Made by a program: the position numbers and the translations under genes | Part shown: positions 8,905 through 17,891 of the stretch, in pieces | Layout of the letters: the number at the start of each line of letters is the position of its first letter | Position numbering within the stretch: the stretch's first letter is position 1 | Assembly: GCA_965199915.1 (NCBI GenBank) | Contig: OZ241348.1 | Location: 2,294,001 to 2,358,000 of the forward strand | DNA: 64,000 nucleotides | Source: VXYL01 sp965199915 | GTDB lineage: Bacteria; Pseudomonadota; Gammaproteobacteria; Pseudomonadales; Azotimanducaceae | Direction: 5' to 3' | The notes under the pieces: generated by a model | Databases searched by the model: none | Seen by the model: the letters and a program-made list of their open reading frames with translations, nothing else | What the model was told of the DNA's origin: nothing

Positions 8905-8947
8905 CTTGGGCGGTCGCGTTACCATGCGACGTTGAACAACATGGGGC
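8905..8947 (+). repeat. direct repeat B, copy 2 (right edge of restriction-modification cassette)
   Basis: 43 nt, 42 identical to 5837-5879. It ends 24 nt before the start codon of the GMC oxidoreductase gene. The segment holding the endonuclease is also edged by a 9-nt inverted pair, GAAACAGAG at 8060-8068 and CTCTGTTTC at 8897-8905. Confidence 0.85.
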
Positions 8948-8971
8948 GTCCATAGCGGGCGGCGGGGGACC

Positions 8972-10579
8972 ATGACCGACGACATCGTGGATGTGTTGAT
9001 TGTCGGCGCCGGCGCGTCCGGGGCGGCGGTGGCGTGGAGCCTCGCCGAGACGCGCATGCGCGTCGTCTGCTTGGAGCAGGGCGGGTGGATGAATCCGGCC
9101 GAGTATCCGAGCGCCGGGCGCGACTGGGAGATGGCGGCGGCGCGGGAGTTCCGAACCAGCCCCAACCTGCGCAACCGCGCCGCGGACTATCCGGTGAACG
9201 ACAGCGATTCACCCATCGCCATCCTGAACTTCAACGCCGTGGGCGGCAGCACAATCCTGTATTCCGCCCACTTCCCGCGCTTCCACCCCTCGGACTTCCG
9301 CGTGCGGACGCTGGACGCGGTGGCGGACGACTGGCCCATCAACTACCGCACCTTGGAACCCTACTTCGCCGAGAACGACAACAACGTGGGGGTGGCCGGC
9401 CTGGCCGGCGATCCGGCGTCGCCGCACCATGAGCCGCCGCTGCCGCACATTCCCCTCGGGCGCATGGGCGAGGCGATGGCGCGCGGATTCAACAAGCTCG
9501 GTTGGCATTGGTGGCCTTCCGACAGCGCCATCGCCACGCGCGAGCACAACGGCCGCGGCTGCTGTCTGAATCTTGGCCCGTGCAACACCGGCTGCGCCCA
9601 AGGCGCCAAGAGCAGTGCCGACGTCACCTACTGGCCGATGGCCTTGCGCGCCGGCGTGGAACTGCGCCCGCACTGCCGGGTGCGCGAGGTCACGGTGAAC
9701 GGGCGCGACCGCGCCACCGGCGCCACCTACATCGACCAAGACGGTGTGGAACGGCATCAGCGCGCGGAGGTGGTGATCGTCGCCTGCAACGGCGTTGGCA
9801 CGCCGCGCCTGCTGCTCAACTCCACTTCGGCGCGGTTTCCGAACGGCCTTGCCAATCGCTCCGGCTTGGTGGGCAAGAACCTCATGCTGCACCCGTGGGG
9901 ACATGTCCAAGGCGTTTTCGACACGCCGCTGGACGCGCACTTCGGCCCCCAAGGTTGCTGCATTCTGAGCCAGGAGTTCTACGAAACGGATGCGCGGCGC
10001 GGCTTCGTGCGCGGCTACAACATGCAGGTGACGCGGGGTGCCGGGCCGGTGGCCACGGCGCGCGCCGGCATCGCCCGCGGCAACATCCCGTGGGGCGCGG
10101 GGCACCACGCGGCGTTCGAGCGGGTGTACGGTCGCACCGTGCATGTCGGCATCTGCTGCGAGGACCTGCCGGAGGAACACAACCGCGTCACCTTGGATGC
10201 GGAATTGACCGATGGCGACGGCATCCCGGCGCCGAAGATCACCTACCGCGTGAGCGACAACAGCCGGCGCATGTTGGCGCACGGGCTGCGCAGCGGCGCC
10301 GAAGCGCTGCGCGCCGCCGGCGCCGTGGAGGTGCGCGAATCCGCCGCGCCGATGCGCCACGCGGGCTGGCATCTGCTCGGCACCGCACGCATGGGCAAGA
10401 ACCCGCAGCGCTCGGTGGTGAACGAGTGGGGCCGCAGCCACGACGTGCGCAACCTGTTCGTGGTGGACGGCAGCGTGTTCGTGACCTCCGGCGGCGTGAA
10501 CCCCACCACGACCATTCAGGCGGTGGCGCTCTACATCGCGGATTCCATGAAGAAGCGCCTGGCCAACCTGTTTGATTGA
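8972..10579 (+). CDS. GMC-family FAD-dependent oxidoreductase, large subunit
   Basis: 535-residue flavoprotein dehydrogenase. The FAD dinucleotide-binding motif VLIVGAGASGAAVAWSLAE is at the N-terminus. A cysteine-rich segment (CCLNLGPCNTGCAQGAK) lies in the middle, and the C-terminal GMC signature contains HLLGTARMG with the catalytic histidine region and the SGGVNPTTTIQA tail. The following gene encodes a Gluconate_2-dh3-type small subunit, so the pair resembles membrane-linked gluconate, fructose or sorbitol dehydrogenases that oxidise a sugar or alcohol and pass electrons onward. The substrate is not determinable. A GGGGGA ribosome site precedes the ATG. No cytochrome subunit gene follows. 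Confidence 0.85.
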   Translation: MTDDIVDVLIVGAGASGAAVAWSLAETRMRVVCLEQGGWMNPAEYPSAGRDWEMAAAREFRTSPNLRNRAADYPVNDSDSPIAILNFNAVGGSTILYSAHFPRFHPSDFRVRTLDAVADDWPINYRTLEPYFAENDNNVGVAGLAGDPASPHHEPPLPHIPLGRMGEAMARGFNKLGWHWWPSDSAIATREHNGRGCCLNLGPCNTGCAQGAKSSADVTYWPMALRAGVELRPHCRVREVTVNGRDRATGATYIDQDGVERHQRAEVVIVACNGVGTPRLLLNSTSARFPNGLANRSGLVGKNLMLHPWGHVQGVFDTPLDAHFGPQGCCILSQEFYETDARRGFVRGYNMQVTRGAGPVATARAGIARGNIPWGAGHHAAFERVYGRTVHVGICCEDLPEEHNRVTLDAELTDGDGIPAPKITYRVSDNSRRMLAHGLRSGAEALRAAGAVEVRESAAPMRHAGWHLLGTARMGKNPQRSVVNEWGRSHDVRNLFVVDGSVFVTSGGVNPTTTIQAVALYIADSMKKRLANLFD

Positions 10580-10598
10580 GCGCGCCCTGCGGGCGCGC
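10580..10598 (+). other. intercistronic hairpin
   Basis: A 7-bp perfect stem GCGCGCC/GGCGCGC with a 5-nt loop begins directly after the GMC stop codon. There is no T-run, so it is more likely an mRNA-stabilising or attenuating hairpin between the two subunit genes than a terminator. Confidence 0.5.
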
Positions 10599-10624
10599 CA
10601 AGGTACTGGGAGAGGGAGACAACA

Positions 10625-11104
10625 GTGACGGAAGAACACATCGCCACCGACCGGGCGCTCGGCGAAACCGAGCGACGCATCTTCAACACTTTGCTGGGGA
10701 TGATCGTGCCGGTCAGCGCCGATGGCCGCAAGCCAAGCGCGGCGGAGGTGGATGTGCTCGGCTACATCGTCGAGCGCGAGGGGGGCTTCCTGCCGACGCT
10801 GCGGCGAGAACTGCGCGCCGTGGACGCCCGCGCCCAAGCCGAGACAGGGCGCACCTTCCTCGACCTGACGGCGGCCGAGCAACAAACGGTGGTGGCTGCC
10901 GCGCGGGCCGAGGCGCCGGAGTTCCTGCGCGGTTTGGCGCTGTGCGCGGTGACCAGCTACTACCAAGACGACCGCGTGCTCGCGGCCTTGGGCATGGAGG
11001 CGCACGCGCCGTTTCCCAAGGGCTACGAGGTGCCCTCGGGAGACCTGTCGCTGTTGGCGCCGGTGCGTGGGCGGGGCGCCATCTACCGCGAAGCGCCAGA
11101 CTGA
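10625..11104 (+). CDS. gluconate 2-dehydrogenase subunit 3-like protein
   Basis: 159 residues from a GTG start with a GGGAGA site upstream. The helical sequence with ERRIFNTLLGMIVP at the front and LRGLALCAVTSYYQDDRVLAALG in the middle is typical of the Gluconate_2-dh3 family, the small partner of GMC dehydrogenases. No twin-arginine signal is visible in this copy, unlike many family members. It should bind the large subunit encoded 46 nt upstream. Confidence 0.7.
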   Translation: MTEEHIATDRALGETERRIFNTLLGMIVPVSADGRKPSAAEVDVLGYIVEREGGFLPTLRRELRAVDARAQAETGRTFLDLTAAEQQTVVAAARAEAPEFLRGLALCAVTSYYQDDRVLAALGMEAHAPFPKGYEVPSGDLSLLAPVRGRGAIYREAPD

Positions 11105-11227
11105 ATCCGACGCGGTGGCGCCCGCGCGCATCCAACGGCGACACCGCCGGCCGCCCTCGCCTCGCGCCCGGCCATCCCCCGCGTGGCCGCTCGCTGGGCA
11201 AGGCGCCCTGTGAACGCACCGAATCAA

Positions 11228-13285
11228 ATGGTGGCGTTGCGCTCGGTGTTGCGCCCGGAAAGGGTTGCGTTCGCGGTGCTGTTGGTGGCGCTGTCGACGG
11301 TGTTCGTGGGCTACGACCGCGGCACCTTCTACCGTTCCTGGTTGCACAACGCAACCTCCTCGAACCACCTGACCGTTGCCGCCAACCTGTCGTCCGATCA
11401 CGACTTTCTCGGCTTCAGGGGCCAGTACCTCAGCAGCGACGGAGAACCGAGCTACGCGGCATACAACCGCTTCCCCATTGGCGGCCACTTGATCATCAAG
11501 GCCGCGTTGGCGCCGTTTTCCGACGATCTTTACGCGCAGATGCGCGCCGCGCGGATCCTGATGGTGGCGTTCTTCGTCGCGGCGGCTGTGGCGGCGCACC
11601 TGTCTCTGCTCCGCCTCACCGCCAATCCGCATGTCGCTCTCGCGGCAACTTTGCTCGGCTTCTCGTCGTTTCCCGCGCTGTATTACAGCGACATGATCGC
11701 CACCGAGGGATCGATCGACCTGTTCGCCGTGATGCTGACGTTCCACGGCATGGTCGTGTTCACCCAGGAGGGGCGTTTTCGGCAACTGGCGGCAAGGACA
11801 TGCGCCGCTTTGCTGTTGGGCTGGCATGTGGTGGGACTGCTGCTGCCGTTCATCGCCTTCGGCTTTGCCGGCGAGTGGCTTCGGCGGCGGCGGAACCCCG
11901 GGTTGCCGCCGCTGTGGAAGAGCCGCCATCTACTGCTCGGCGCAATCGCATTTGGCGTTGGCGCATCGGTGCTCGCGATCAATTTCGCTCGCGAATACGC
12001 CGTGTTGGCAACCGAAGGAGTCGTTCTTGACGCGGGGCCGCAACAGGGTTACGAGCTGGGCGTCGACCGGGATCCCGCGCACTGGTGGATGGCGTTGCCG
12101 TCGTTCGAGTCGGTGTCGAAGCGGCTGGGATGGGACGCGCGATTCAACGAGCGAAATACCGAATTTCTCACTTGGAAAAGACTGGCGCGCACTTTGTTCG
12201 AGCGCACGGCGGCGGCGTTTGTTCCGCGCTGTCTGAACCCAACCGGGCAGGGCGGCACGCCGAACTACCTGACCAAACTGCTCGCCCAAGCTCGGCAAAC
12301 CGTATGGGCGTTGGGTGTTGTGGCCGCGTGCGCGGCGTTCGTCGCCTTGGCGTTCTCCCGCCAGCGCGTGCTGCTGGCGTCTCTGGCCGCGGCCGCCCTG
12401 TGCTGGGGCGTGTTGGTGCGCCGCTCGGTCGTGTTCCACGGCCACGAGGGATCGTACCTGCTCGGATTGCCGCTGGTTTTCTTCTCTTTGGCGCTGGCGC
12501 AGGTCGCCCGCCTGTCAAAGCGCCTCGTCGGTGGCTGCGCGGTCGCCGCGGTGGTGCTGTTCGTTGTCTCCTGCTTGGAGACGAATCGTCTGCGCCCTGT
12601 TGCGTCAGGCCAAGAGGCGCCGTTTCGGGCGATGCTCTCGGACTTCGACGCGATTCGCGGCATCGCCCCGCCTGGCGCGCGCGTGCTCGTGCCCTACGTC
12701 TCCGGAGGCTACGACAGCACCGTGTTCAGCGGCGCGGAGCGATCGCTCGACTACTACCTGTCCGGCCGGATCAGCGTCCACAACCTGCGCACGCGCGGGC
12801 AGACGGAAGGCGCGGATTTCCTGCTCACGCGCGAGCGCGCAACCGACGAAACGGCGTTGCTCACGCCGCGCAACCGCGAGGTGTTCCTGTACGACCGGGC
12901 CGCGTTCCACGCGCAGTACGCCCACCTTGGCGAGCCGGTTTGGCAAGGCGGATCGGGCTGGAACGTCCACGCCGTGGGCACGCGCCTGATCTACACCACC
13001 GGAGAAAGCTGCGCCGCCCGGCAGGGCTTCACCACCGAAGCGCCGTTCTTCGTCGAAATCCGGGACGCCGACGGCAATCCGGCCACTGGTTGGAGCCGCG
13101 GCAAACCCGAGCTGTTGTGGTTCCGGTTCCAAGATGAACGCTTCGAGGTTGCCGGACGTTGTCTCGCGGAGGTTCACCTTCCGGCATACGCGGACGACAT
13201 CCACACGGTGAAAACCGGACAGATGGCGCGCGGCGCACCGAGCTGGAGCGTGGAGTTCGCACTGGCCACCGGTCCGCCTTCGTAA
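11228..13285 (+). CDS. polytopic membrane protein, possible GT-C type
   Basis: About 685 residues from the ATG at 11228 (in-frame GTGs at 11183 and 11210 are alternatives). An N-terminal transmembrane helix (VAFAVLLVALSTVFVGY) is followed by a luminal segment and roughly ten further hydrophobic helices up to residue about 450. A soluble C-terminal domain of about 230 residues follows. This layout is seen in membrane glycosyltransferases of the PMT/ArnT kind and in YfhO-like proteins, but I see no decisive active-site motif. It resembles in plan the protein at 36835-39132. Function unknown. Confidence 0.6.
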   Translation: MVALRSVLRPERVAFAVLLVALSTVFVGYDRGTFYRSWLHNATSSNHLTVAANLSSDHDFLGFRGQYLSSDGEPSYAAYNRFPIGGHLIIKAALAPFSDDLYAQMRAARILMVAFFVAAAVAAHLSLLRLTANPHVALAATLLGFSSFPALYYSDMIATEGSIDLFAVMLTFHGMVVFTQEGRFRQLAARTCAALLLGWHVVGLLLPFIAFGFAGEWLRRRRNPGLPPLWKSRHLLLGAIAFGVGASVLAINFAREYAVLATEGVVLDAGPQQGYELGVDRDPAHWWMALPSFESVSKRLGWDARFNERNTEFLTWKRLARTLFERTAAAFVPRCLNPTGQGGTPNYLTKLLAQARQTVWALGVVAACAAFVALAFSRQRVLLASLAAAALCWGVLVRRSVVFHGHEGSYLLGLPLVFFSLALAQVARLSKRLVGGCAVAAVVLFVVSCLETNRLRPVASGQEAPFRAMLSDFDAIRGIAPPGARVLVPYVSGGYDSTVFSGAERSLDYYLSGRISVHNLRTRGQTEGADFLLTRERATDETALLTPRNREVFLYDRAAFHAQYAHLGEPVWQGGSGWNVHAVGTRLIYTTGESCAARQGFTTEAPFFVEIRDADGNPATGWSRGKPELLWFRFQDERFEVAGRCLAEVHLPAYADDIHTVKTGQMARGAPSWSVEFALATGPPS

Positions 13286-13399
13286 GCGCTCCTCCCTACC
13301 CCGTGACGTTGCCAGCCGACGTGGCCCTTCAACACCACGCCTCGTCCGCTCGCTCCCACTTGGACGCCACGCGCAATTTGACCGACCGCAAGTCGTGGC

Positions 13400-14317
13400 T
13401 CATGCGGCAAGTTTCCGCAGCAGCGCGGTGGTGCGGGCGAAAGAACCGCGGCTGTCGTCGCCGGCCGGGTAGATGCTGGCGATCACTTCGGTGGCGCCGC
13501 CGTCGAAGAAGGCCTGCAGCTCGGCGGTCACTTCGTCCTCGTTGCCCACCACGGCGATTTCGCCCGCTTGATCCAACCCCTCGGCGTCCAGCTGGCGGCG
13601 GTAGTTGGGCAACTGCCCGTAGCCTTGGAAAATCTGCACGGCGCGCGCCGTGGCCTGCGCCTTGTCGTCGTGAACGCACACCGGCAGGGCGGCGATCACC
13701 CGCGGGGCCGGACGTTTCGCGTTTGCGGCGGCCTTCGTGATGCCCGGCGCGGTGCGCGAGCGGATGGTGTTCTTGCCCACCATCCAGGTCACGGTGCCGT
13801 CCGCCACTTCGCCGGCCGCCTTCAGCATGAGCGGGGCGAGGGCGGAGACCACCACCGCGAACGGCTGCGCGTCCGGGCAGGCGAAGCCGGTGCGGATGCG
13901 GTACATCGCGCCTTGGAAGTCCACGCGGCCTTCGCTGCCGAGCGCCTTCAAGATGGTGACGTATTCGCGCATGTGCAGCGCCGGTCGGTCGTAGGCGAGG
14001 CCGAGCGACTCGATGGCGGGCGCGTGCGAAGGCCCCACCCCAAGCACCAGCCGTCCGCCGCATAGCGCGTTCACGGTGGCGGCCTGTTGCGCCAGCGCGT
14101 TCGGATGGCGCGGATAGCTCGGCACCACCGCCGTGCCGAGTTCGATGCGGCTGGTCTCGCGCCCGGCGAGCGCCAGCATGGTGAGCGCGTCGAAGGTGCC
14201 CACCTGCGGCGTCCAATAGCTGGAGAAGCCCTGCTCCTCCTTCTCCACGATCTCGTCCACCAACGTGGAGAGCGGTTTGCCCCGCCGCACGTTGCCGCCG
14301 TAAATGCCAATTTTCAT
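13400..14317 (-). CDS. LLM-class flavin-dependent oxidoreductase, F420-type
   Basis: Luciferase-like monooxygenase fold, about 305 residues from the ATG at 14317 (MKIGIYGG), with the ATG at 14326 equally possible; GGAGG lies just before. Family marks are the TIM-barrel start, the SSYWTPQ and ELGTAVVPSYPRHP segments, GGRLVLGVGPSH, and a late EIAVVGNEDEV. The sequence resembles the MSMEG_4879-like group often annotated as F420-dependent, but no F420 biosynthesis gene is in view, so FMN use is equally possible. The substrate is unknown. Confidence 0.75.
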   Translation of the reverse strand: MKIGIYGGNVRRGKPLSTLVDEIVEKEEQGFSSYWTPQVGTFDALTMLALAGRETSRIELGTAVVPSYPRHPNALAQQAATVNALCGGRLVLGVGPSHAPAIESLGLAYDRPALHMREYVTILKALGSEGRVDFQGAMYRIRTGFACPDAQPFAVVVSALAPLMLKAAGEVADGTVTWMVGKNTIRSRTAPGITKAAANAKRPAPRVIAALPVCVHDDKAQATARAVQIFQGYGQLPNYRRQLDAEGLDQAGEIAVVGNEDEVTAELQAFFDGGATEVIASIYPAGDDSRGSFARTTALLRKLAA

Positions 14318-14458
14318 TCCGTTCATCGCCTCCGGTTGGATTGGGTTGGTTTGCGTTGATGATAGACGGTTCCCGCCCGCCATCGGCAAGCCTGTTGGGA
14401 TTGTCCACCGCGCTTGCTACCCTTGCGGCACCGTTGGTGGAAAAGCAGGCGTGGCGCG

Positions 14459-15355
14459 ATGTCGGAACAGATGCACAGCGAGCAAGTGGCGCGAATGCGC
14501 GGCGCGGGGTTCGTTGCGGCGTTGGACCAGAGCGGCGGCAGCACGCCCAAGGCGCTCGGGCTCTACGGCGTGGACGAGACCGCCTACGCGAACGACGCCG
14601 AGATGTTCGACTTGGTTCACGCCATGCGCGCGCGCATCGTCACCAATGCGAAGTTCGATGGCGGCCGCGTGCTCGGCGCCATCCTGTTCCAGAACACGCT
14701 GGATCGGCAAGTGCAAGGCCAGCCCACCAGCGAGTACCTTTGGCAACGCAAGCGCATCCTGCCGTTCCTCAAGGTGGACCACGGCCTCGCCGATGAGCGC
14801 GACGGGGCGCAAATGATGAAGCCCATCGGCGATCTGGCGGAGCGGCTGCCCGCCGCCAAAGGCAAACAGGTGTTCGGCACCAAGATGCGCTCGGTGATCA
14901 AGACCGCGAACGCCACCGCCATCCGCGCCGTGGTGGAGCAGCAATTCGCCTACGCGGAGGAAATCCTCGGCCACGGCCTGGCGCCCATCATCGAACCCGA
15001 AGTGGACATCCACGCGCCGGACAAGGCGGCGTGCGAAGCGCTGCTGCGCGACCAGCTCGCCGCCGGGTTGGATGCGCTGCGCCACGACGGCCCGGTGCTG
15101 TTCAAGCTCACTCTGCCCGAGCAGGCGAACTTCTACCGCGCGTTCTGCTCGCATCCCAAGGTGCTGCGCGTGCTCGCGCTTTCCGGCGGCTATTCCCGCA
15201 GAGAGGCGAACGGCAGGCTGACGGAAAACAGCGGCGTCATCGCCAGTTTCTCCCGCGCGCTCACCGAGGGGCTGCGGGTGGAACAGGACGACGCGGCCTT
15301 CGCGGCGGCGCTGGACGACGCGGTGGGGAGCATCGCCGCCGCATCGGCGACGTAA
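14459..15355 (+). CDS. fda: fructose-bisphosphate aldolase class I
   Basis: Schiff-base aldolase of glycolysis/gluconeogenesis, 298 residues, cleaving fructose-1,6-bisphosphate to DHAP and glyceraldehyde-3-phosphate. The N-terminal AALDQSGGSTPKALGLYG is the hallmark of the bacterial (Staphylococcus-type) class I enzymes. FLKVDHGLADE, FGTKMRSVIK and PIIEPEVDI carry the lysines and glutamates of the barrel active site, with KLTLPE and ALSGGYSR later. The ATG at 14459 agrees with the family N-terminus. A weak promoter-like pair (TTGGGA at 14395, TACCCT at 14418) precedes it. Confidence 0.88.
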   Translation: MSEQMHSEQVARMRGAGFVAALDQSGGSTPKALGLYGVDETAYANDAEMFDLVHAMRARIVTNAKFDGGRVLGAILFQNTLDRQVQGQPTSEYLWQRKRILPFLKVDHGLADERDGAQMMKPIGDLAERLPAAKGKQVFGTKMRSVIKTANATAIRAVVEQQFAYAEEILGHGLAPIIEPEVDIHAPDKAACEALLRDQLAAGLDALRHDGPVLFKLTLPEQANFYRAFCSHPKVLRVLALSGGYSRREANGRLTENSGVIASFSRALTEGLRVEQDDAAFAAALDDAVGSIAAASAT

Positions 15356-15403
15356 AAACGCCGTTCACAGGCAATCGAACTACAAGTTCCCCGCCCATAT
15401 TAC

Positions 15404-16261
15404 TCATGCGGCCGGCTTGCCCACGCAGGCGACGCCGCGGCGCCGCAGCAGTGCCCCCAAGCACCGTTGGTCTGCGGCGAAGCGCGTGGCCACCCGGCTG
15501 CGCACGTCATCTGGCAAGGCGGCGGGCGGCAGCTGGTTGAAACGGCCCACAGCCGCTTGCTCGTGCGCCCGCAGGCCGAGGAACGCGAACACCGCGGCGA
15601 GCGTGCTCGTTGGCGCGGCGAACAGGGCCTCGGCCTCCACGACCAACAGCTGTTCCGCCGCGAATGTTCGCAGCCAGTGCGCCAGGTGGCGGGCGTAGCG
15701 GCCGCGGTCCACGTAGGAATAGAGGTGGTGGCCGCGGCTGTAGCAGTGCGGTGGCACGGTCAGCCAGTGGGCGTCCACCGACAGACGATCGGGTTCCGCG
15801 GCCAGCGCTTCCTCAAAGCCAAGGGGCTCTTGGCCGGCGGCTTTGTTGTGGCGATAGTGCGAGAAGGCGCGCAGCACCGGATCCCGCAGGATGGCGATGA
15901 TCCGCATCGTCGGATCGAATGCGCGCGCCCGTTCCGGCGCCAGCGGGTGGACCAAGTAGTACGGCGACGCCTCGCCGGTGAGCATGTCTTTGGTGCGCCC
16001 GCCATCGGCTGCGGGCGGAAAGTGCGCCAGATACCACGCCGAGCCCTTGTGGTACTGGAAATCGAAATAGTGGACCTCCTTGCGCAGCGCCGGCAGGATG
16101 TTTGGGTGGGTGACGAGCGCCCGGTACAACGACGTCGTGCCGCTGCGCATGGCGCCGACGATCAGAAAGGACGGGCGCATACGGTCGGTGCCGGGGGCTT
16201 GGCGAGCTGGCGGCGGATCTGTCCAGACGCCGGGTGGGCGCGTGAATCGCGGTGCTGTCAT
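15404..16261 (-). CDS. sulfotransferase domain protein
   Basis: PAPS-dependent sulfotransferase, about 285 residues from the ATG at 16261, preceded by GAGGCGG; a later ATG at 16180 is possible. The 5'-phosphosulfate loop is FLIVGAMRSGTTSLYRAL. The 3'-phosphate-binding segment is AILRDPVLRAFSHYRHNK. KEVHYFDFQYHKG resembles heparan-sulfate and nodulation-type sulfotransferases. The acceptor (polysaccharide, lipid or small molecule) is unknown. It is divergent from bioB and shares the 16262-16440 spacer with it. Confidence 0.82.
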   Translation of the reverse strand: MTAPRFTRPPGVWTDPPPARQAPGTDRMRPSFLIVGAMRSGTTSLYRALVTHPNILPALRKEVHYFDFQYHKGSAWYLAHFPPAADGGRTKDMLTGEASPYYLVHPLAPERARAFDPTMRIIAILRDPVLRAFSHYRHNKAAGQEPLGFEEALAAEPDRLSVDAHWLTVPPHCYSRGHHLYSYVDRGRYARHLAHWLRTFAAEQLLVVEAEALFAAPTSTLAAVFAFLGLRAHEQAAVGRFNQLPPAALPDDVRSRVATRFAADQRCLGALLRRRGVACVGKPAA

Positions 16262-16440
16262 GGCGTTCCGCCTCGACCGTGGGCGCAACCTATCACATCG
16301 TGCAGCTACTGCCGGGAACGGGCGTCGCAAGCCGCGCCGGCGTTTGTGGAAACGCCGTTCCCCGCGCCGATCCGCCCAGTCTCCATGCGCCGCGGGACGG
16401 TCTGCTACTATGCGGCTTCCTTGCACTTTGGGGAACGGCG

Positions 16441-17418
16441 GTGGCCGGCGAAGACATCCGACACGACTGGGCGTTGGACGAGGTGGAGGCGCTTTTCGCG
16501 CAACCCCTGAACGATCTGCTGTTCCAAGCGCAGTCCGTTCATCGCCGGCACCACCCGGCCAACGAGGTGCAGATCAGCACCTTGCTCAGCATCAAGACCG
16601 GCGGCTGCCCGGAAGACTGCAAATACTGCCCGCAGAGCGTCCACTACGACACCGGGCTGGACGCCCACAACCTGCTGCCGGTGGAAGACGTGGTGGAGGC
16701 GGCGCGGCGGGCGCGGGACGCCGGCGCGTCGCGCTTCTGCATGGGCGCGGCGTGGCGCAGCCCCACGCGCTCGCAAACGCGCAAGGTGTGCGCGCTGGTG
16801 GAATCCGTGAAAGGCCTCGGCATGGAAACATGCGCCACCTTGGGCATGCTCACCGCCGAGCAAGCCGCGGATCTGGCGGCCGCCGGGCTCGACTACTACA
16901 ACCACAATCTGGACACCTCGCCGGAGTTCTACGGCGAGATCATCACCACCCGCGGCTACCAGGATCGACTGGAGACCCTCGCCCACGTGCGCGGCGCCGG
17001 CATCAACGTGTGCTGTGGCGGCATCGTCGGCATGGGCGAGAGCCGGCGCGATCGCGCCGGCCTCCTGCTACAGCTCGCCAACCTGCCGAAACACCCGGAA
17101 TCCGTGCCCATCAACAACTTGGTGCGCGTGGAAGGCACGCCGCTGGCCGATGTGGAACCGTTGCCCCCGCTCGAACTGGCGCGCTGCGTGGCCGTGGCGC
17201 GCATCCTGATGCCCACCGCCGTGGTGCGCCTCTCGGCCGGCCGCACCGAGCTCAGCCCCGAAGCCCAGGCGCTGTGCTTTTTCGCCGGCGCGGGTTCCAT
17301 CTTCTGCGGCGACCAGCTGCTCACCACGCCGAACCCCGCGTTCGACGACGACATGGCGATGTTCGAGGACTTGGGCTTGGCCCCCAGCGCGCGGCCAAAC
17401 GGGCAAGCGGCCGCCTAA
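16441..17418 (+). CDS. bioB: biotin synthase
   Basis: Radical-SAM enzyme converting dethiobiotin to biotin, 325 residues. The GTG at 16441 is chosen because the following residues align with the usual BioB start and GGGGAACGG lies upstream. The cluster motif GCPEDCKYCPQS supplies the three cysteines. METCATLGML, YYNHNLDTSPEFY and GGIVGMGES are classic BioB blocks. The other bio genes are not in the window. It heads an apparent operon with the MaoC-like and unknown genes that follow. Confidence 0.92.
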   Translation: MAGEDIRHDWALDEVEALFAQPLNDLLFQAQSVHRRHHPANEVQISTLLSIKTGGCPEDCKYCPQSVHYDTGLDAHNLLPVEDVVEAARRARDAGASRFCMGAAWRSPTRSQTRKVCALVESVKGLGMETCATLGMLTAEQAADLAAAGLDYYNHNLDTSPEFYGEIITTRGYQDRLETLAHVRGAGINVCCGGIVGMGESRRDRAGLLLQLANLPKHPESVPINNLVRVEGTPLADVEPLPPLELARCVAVARILMPTAVVRLSAGRTELSPEAQALCFFAGAGSIFCGDQLLTTPNPAFDDDMAMFEDLGLAPSARPNGQAAA

Positions 17419-17444
17419 CGCGAGGCCAGCCAATTTCCGGGGCC

Positions 17445-17891
17445 GTGCTGTTCTTCGACGACATTGATGAGGACTACAGCGCCGTGATCGGTTCGTGGCG
17501 GTTGACGGCGGACGCCATCGTGCGGTTCGCCCGCGTCTGGGATCCGCAACCCGCGCATGTGGACGCGGCCGCCGCAGCGCACTCGCCGTATGGAGGTCTG
17601 GTGGCGTCTTCGGCGCACCTCTTCGCCATCTGCACTCGGCTCTTCTTCGACTGCGAGGATCGCATCGCCGTGTTCGCCATGCTGGGCAAGGACAAGCTGC
17701 GCCTGCCGAGCCCCGCCCGCGCCGGCGCGACCCTCACCTACGCCACGCGCTGCGTGGGCAAGCGCGAGTCCGGCAGCCGGCCCGGGCTGGGCATCCTCAC
17801 GCTCGCGGACACGGTGACGGACGACAGCGGCGGAGTCGTGCTGAGTCAGGAAGTCACCTTGATGGTGCGGCGGCGGGAGGCGGCGTGTTGA
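17445..17891 (+). CDS. MaoC-like hotdog-fold protein
   Basis: 148 residues from a GTG at 17445 with CCGGGG just before. The sequence FARVWDPQPAHVDAAAAAHSPYGGLVASSAHLFA matches the hydratase-2 segment of MaoC-like dehydratases (D..P.H.D, then S.YGG.(I/V)ASG.H). The enzyme probably hydrates or recognises an acyl-CoA or acyl-ACP. It lies 26 nt after bioB and overlaps the next gene, which suggests one transcript. Confidence 0.75.
   Translation: MLFFDDIDEDYSAVIGSWRLTADAIVRFARVWDPQPAHVDAAAAAHSPYGGLVASSAHLFAICTRLFFDCEDRIAVFAMLGKDKLRLPSPARAGATLTYATRCVGKRESGSRPGLGILTLADTVTDDSGGVVLSQEVTLMVRRREAAC

Noticed and set aside
10580..10598. Hairpin after the GMC gene considered as an intrinsic terminator
   Set aside because: No T-run follows and the partner subunit gene starts 27 nt later, so termination there would be odd.
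9209..11929. A 906-codon minus-strand frame across the GMC dehydrogenase, its small subunit and the membrane protein
   Set aside because: It spans three plus-strand genes with clear family signatures and has low-complexity Arg/His/Gln composition, typical of antisense frames in GC-rich DNA.
13286..13399. Possible RNA gene between convergent genes
   Set aside because: 114 bases with no stable hairpin, tRNA-like arms or promoter that I can identify.
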